Positions 61,148 through 64,000 of a stretch of 64,000 nucleotides of DNA are shown here, one piece after another. A program made the position numbers and the translations under genes. Numbering within the stretch: position 1 is the stretch's first letter; the number at the start of each line of letters is the position of its first letter. The notes beneath the pieces are model-generated. The model did no database searches and was not told where the DNA came from. It worked only from the letters and a program-made list of their open reading frames with translations. The DNA comes from Chitinophaga sp. MM2321 (GTDB lineage Bacteria > Bacteroidota > Bacteroidia > Chitinophagales > Chitinophagaceae): the NCBI RefSeq assembly GCF_964033635.1, contig NZ_OZ035533.1, positions 992,001 through 1,056,000 on the forward strand, in the 5' to 3' direction.

Positions 61148-63592
61148 ATGACCCTGTCGACGTTGACCATATTCGGCACTGATGTGCAGTCTGCCATCAG
61201 GATTTCGAAGGCAATAGCCAAGGACTTCCATCATGCGCAGTATACGCCTGCGCACTTGCTACGCGCGTGCATGCATAAGGAAACAGGGTTGACCACTGCA
61301 CTGCATCAAATGGATATTGATGTTTATTACCTGGAAGAATGGGCAGAAGTAAGACTGGATGAATTACCGAGGTCATCGCGTCTGCCAGATGAAGCAGAGC
61401 CGGATGATGGCGCTGCTGCTGTGTTACAGGAGGCGATGCATATTATGCAGGAGCAGGATGCAACTGCAATGGATGCGTGGAGCCTGCTTATTGCGTTGTG
61501 TACACCAGGCGTAGGCTTCTCTTACGAACAGTTAAAAACATTCCCTTTTACCCGTGAACAATTAATTGCTGCCAGCAAAAAAAGCAAGGACAGCCCCACG
61601 AATAATACGACCACTACCAATACTATTAAACCGGGTGCGCTGAAATATGTGTACCGTATCACCGATCCGCAACTGCTCAAAACATTTCATCCGGTAATAG
61701 GCCGTGATGGAGAAATAAGGGTTATAACGGAGATCCTTACACGTAAGGACCGCGCCAGCGTACTTATCATAGGAGAAGGAGGTGTAGGTAAAACCGCACT
61801 GGTAGAAGGACTGGCCCGTGCTATCGTACAAAAGCAGGTACCCTTGCAGTTACACTCGTCCGAAATGTATGCACTGGACTATGGTGCATTTATTGCGGGG
61901 GCCGCTTATAAGAACGAACTGGAAGACCGGCTGCTGCAAATTATACAACAACTGAAACAAACGGGCAGGCATATACTTTTTATTGACAACCTGCACACTT
62001 TGCTCGACAAGCAATCCGGTGGCGGTATGGCCAATGTGATCAAGGCTTCGCTGGGCAAAGGTGAAATCATACTCATCGGTACCACTACGCCGGAAGGCTT
62101 CCGTAAACTGATAGAACCGGATGCCATCCTGCGCCACCGTTTTGAAACCATTACGTTGGCAGAGCCGGATGAAACACAGGCCACCCGCATGATCACGGCA
62201 GTAGTGCCTGTATATGAAAGTTTCTACCAGCTGAAGGTACCACCCGAAAGCATATACGAAGCCATCCGTTTGTCCAGGCGTTACCTGAAAGAGCGATGTC
62301 TGCCAGATAGTGCTATCAACCTGCTGGACCGGACCATGGCTGCTATCCGCGCCATGCAGGATACCGGCATCCCTTTATTGGATAGCTTACAGAAAGAATT
62401 TGATGCTATTATTAGTGAGGAATCCTTACAAAATGAAGATCTGCTGTGGTTTTATCGGCAGTTGATGGAACGCCTCGGTGCGCTCCTGTCCAGCAAGCTG
62501 CATACCGCACAGGAAGTACATAAAATAAGCGACACAACCGAATTACAGGCATACCTGCAACAACTGTTGGAGCAGCTTACCACACTGGTGGCTGCAAAGC
62601 AGGAGGTTGTTACGCCTGTGGATCTGGCAACCATGATTGCAGGGATCACCGGTATTCCGTTAGGAAAAATACAATCGCAGGAAAGAGAACGCCTCGTGAG
62701 TATGGACCTGCATTTACGCAAAAGAGTTGTAGGACAGGACCATGCATTAAAGGCAGTGGCCGACGCCATTCTTGAATCCAGATCCGGCCTCAGCAGGCCC
62801 GGTCAGCCAATTGGCTCCTTCTTTTTCCTCGGACCTACCGGAACCGGTAAAACAGAACTGGCCAAGTCTTTGGCAGATTTTTTGTTCCAGGACGAACGCT
62901 GCATGATCCGTTTTGACATGTCCGAATTTAAAGAGGAACACGCTGCTGCATTATTGTATGGCGCCCCTCCCGGATATGTTGGATATGAAGAAGGCGGTTT
63001 GCTGGTAAACAAAATACGGCAACAACCCTACGCCGTAGTATTGTTCGACGAAATAGAAAAAGCACATCCATCTGTATTTGATATTTTTTTACAGATCATG
63101 GATGAAGGAAAATTACACGACAGACTGGGAAAAACCGGGGACTTCTCCAACGCACTGGTATTATTTACGTCAAATATCGGCAGTGATGCCATTACCCGGT
63201 CCTTTCAGGATGGGGTAATACCTGCTTCACAACAACTCATGGAACTGATGGCCCGCCATTTCAGACCGGAGTTTTTGGGAAGACTAACAGAGATCGTACC
63301 CTTTGGGCCTATCCGCCAGGAGAACGTGGAGAAAATTTTTGACATTCATTTACAACATTTATTGCAGCTGCTACAGCAGCAACAGATTAGTTTGACCGTC
63401 ACCCCGGCTGCAAGGAAACATCTGGCGATGATGGGCTATTCGCCGCAATATGGCGCCCGTCCACTGCGGGAAGTGATTCGTGGTCAGCTCCGCAAACCAT
63501 TGTCCCGCATGATCATCGACGGTAGCCTGCAAAAGGATATGGTGGTAACGCTGGACCTGAAAGCTGCGCAATTAGATTGGTTAATCAGTTAG
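61148..63592 (+). CDS. clpV: T6SS sheath-disassembly ATPase ClpV (TssH)
   Basis: An 814-residue ClpB-like double AAA+ ATPase. Clp-N domain (1-150) is followed by D1 (about 175-400; Walker A GEGGVGKT, Lys215) with the arginine-finger segment LRHRFETI. A reduced middle domain (about 400-500) comes next, then D2 (about 520-800; Walker A GPTGTGKT, Lys568; Walker B VVLFDEIEKAH, Asp634-Glu635). The D1 Walker B reads ILFIDNLHTLL: the catalytic Glu is Asn281, so D1 may bind but hydrolyse ATP poorly. The short middle domain fits ClpV rather than ClpB. Recycles the contracted sheath; tssB follows 95 bases downstream. Confidence 0.93.
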   Translation: MTLSTLTIFGTDVQSAIRISKAIAKDFHHAQYTPAHLLRACMHKETGLTTALHQMDIDVYYLEEWAEVRLDELPRSSRLPDEAEPDDGAAAVLQEAMHIMQEQDATAMDAWSLLIALCTPGVGFSYEQLKTFPFTREQLIAASKKSKDSPTNNTTTTNTIKPGALKYVYRITDPQLLKTFHPVIGRDGEIRVITEILTRKDRASVLIIGEGGVGKTALVEGLARAIVQKQVPLQLHSSEMYALDYGAFIAGAAYKNELEDRLLQIIQQLKQTGRHILFIDNLHTLLDKQSGGGMANVIKASLGKGEIILIGTTTPEGFRKLIEPDAILRHRFETITLAEPDETQATRMITAVVPVYESFYQLKVPPESIYEAIRLSRRYLKERCLPDSAINLLDRTMAAIRAMQDTGIPLLDSLQKEFDAIISEESLQNEDLLWFYRQLMERLGALLSSKLHTAQEVHKISDTTELQAYLQQLLEQLTTLVAAKQEVVTPVDLATMIAGITGIPLGKIQSQERERLVSMDLHLRKRVVGQDHALKAVADAILESRSGLSRPGQPIGSFFFLGPTGTGKTELAKSLADFLFQDERCMIRFDMSEFKEEHAAALLYGAPPGYVGYEEGGLLVNKIRQQPYAVVLFDEIEKAHPSVFDIFLQIMDEGKLHDRLGKTGDFSNALVLFTSNIGSDAITRSFQDGVIPASQQLMELMARHFRPEFLGRLTEIVPFGPIRQENVEKIFDIHLQHLLQLLQQQQISLTVTPAARKHLAMMGYSPQYGARPLREVIRGQLRKPLSRMIIDGSLQKDMVVTLDLKAAQLDWLIS

Positions 63593-63640
63593 TTAACAAT
63601 AAATACAACAGTAGTCAATTGTTTATTGGTCTTTTGGTTT

Positions 63641-63675
63641 TTTACATTCCAACATTCCAGAAATTCCAACATCAA
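63641..63675. repeat. Short 8-9-base word repeat before tssB
   Basis: ACATTCCA occurs twice in tandem, followed by GAAATTCCA and ACATC. On the minus strand this reads TGGAATTTC, TGGAATGT, TGGAATGT, similar in step and style to one arm of the octamer hairpins. No second arm is found, so it may be a remnant. Confidence 0.3.
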
Positions 63676-63687
63676 AAAAATTTCATT

Positions 63688-64000
63688 ATGAATGACAACT
63701 ACGGAATTGGCGGCACAGAAGTGAAGCTGGACGCCAATGAAGCCATTGCGGAAATATCACATAACCGTACACTGTTTGCTGAAAAGCTCACCCAGCAAGC
63801 ACCTGTAAAGCCTGAAATTGTGGAAGGGCTCACCTCCGTGGAGGCTGTCTTTGAAAATTTCAAACCCGAAGTAAATGTAAGTTTTCATGATGCGGAAGGA
63901 CGCCCTGTTCCTGAGAAACTACAGTTTCATCACCTCGGCGATTTTGGTGTGAAAGGCATCACCGCGCAAAGCGCCTTCCTGAATGACCTTGCTACGGAAA
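63688..64000 (+). CDS. tssB: T6SS contractile sheath small subunit TssB (partial)
   Basis: The first 104 codons of a TssB (VipA-like) protein; the gene runs off the right edge. The ATG at 63688 begins MNDNYGIGGTEVKLDANEAIAEIS. The diagnostic part is VKPEIVEGLTSVEAVFENFKPEVNVSFHDAEG followed by EKLQFHHLGDFGVKGITAQSAFLND, the conserved sheath motif (FKPxVxV, LxDFGxKGI) of Bacteroidetes TssB. With TssC it builds the contractile sheath. It follows clpV and probably opens the structural operon beyond the window. Confidence 0.88.
   Translation, partial: MNDNYGIGGTEVKLDANEAIAEISHNRTLFAEKLTQQAPVKPEIVEGLTSVEAVFENFKPEVNVSFHDAEGRPVPEKLQFHHLGDFGVKGITAQSAFLNDLATE

Noticed and set aside
1..64000. tRNA or rRNA genes.
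   Set aside because: No TTCGA-type T-loop with flanking stems and no rRNA-like tract was noticed in the intergenic spaces; a covariance search was not possible.

Overview
The window reads as a chromosomal segment of a Bacteroidetes bacterium, most likely Chitinophagaceae (Chitinophaga-like). Evidence: a SusC/SusD outer-membrane pair, a FecR/DUF4974 protein, LytS/LytTR signalling, DUF4407, a Bacteroidetes-type (T6SS-iii) secretion locus, and promoters of the Bacteroidetes type (TTTG, about 19-20 bases, TAnnTTTG). Two promoters fit this fully: 17041-17072 before proline dehydrogenase and 28540-28570 before pdhB. I see no rRNA, tRNA, CRISPR array or insertion sequence.

Layout. 1-3370 is visibly AT-rich: an NTF2-fold protein divergent from an HxlR regulator, then a tight run DoxX-like / DUF2071 / methyltransferase / four-helix membrane protein. 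3455-8731 holds secreted and exported proteins (a two-repeat secreted protein, gamma-glutamyltransferase-like hydrolase, sialate O-acetylesterase) plus DinB-like and Dabb proteins. 8905-12373 is a histidine kinase / DUF4407 / LytTR regulator operon. 12409-13940 is a TetR regulator with matching operators on both sides and an alpha/beta hydrolase. 14095-18260 carries a Tat-exported sugar-isomerase-like lipoprotein, dienelactone hydrolase, an orphan FecR and proline dehydrogenase. 18376-22712 is the SusD/SusC pair. 23040-43410 is mostly housekeeping: thyA-folA, dnaG, thiolase, pdhB, cysE-cysM, a sigma-54 activator, a CarH-like MerR regulator, lepB, cdd, a TPR protein, argS, an OmpA-family protein and dnaK. 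43516-47162 is an amylomaltase overlapping a dipeptide epimerase. 47195-49004 is a gingipain-fold (C25-like) cytoplasmic protein overlapping a small partner. 49146-52018 holds a PmoA-like secreted protein and a DUF3137 pair.

52048-64000 is a type VI secretion locus in two divergent units. The minus-strand unit runs tssD, a 149-residue unknown, vgrG, a 461-residue helical-repeat protein, a 1346-residue Rhs protein with a PAAR-like N-terminus and a colicin E3-like ribonuclease C-terminus, then its presumed immunity gene. The plus-strand unit runs clpV and tssB and continues past the right edge.

The most unusual feature beyond genes is a family of long intergenic hairpins. Four intact loci (18261, 27639, 29609, 39690) have arms of 43-60 bases with at most one mismatch and loops of 13-18 bases. 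Their arms are built from interchangeable 8-base words ending mostly in GATTT or AATTT. Two further loci (31549, 41291) are decayed. The intact copies lie at gene 3' ends; the decayed ones lie between divergent genes.
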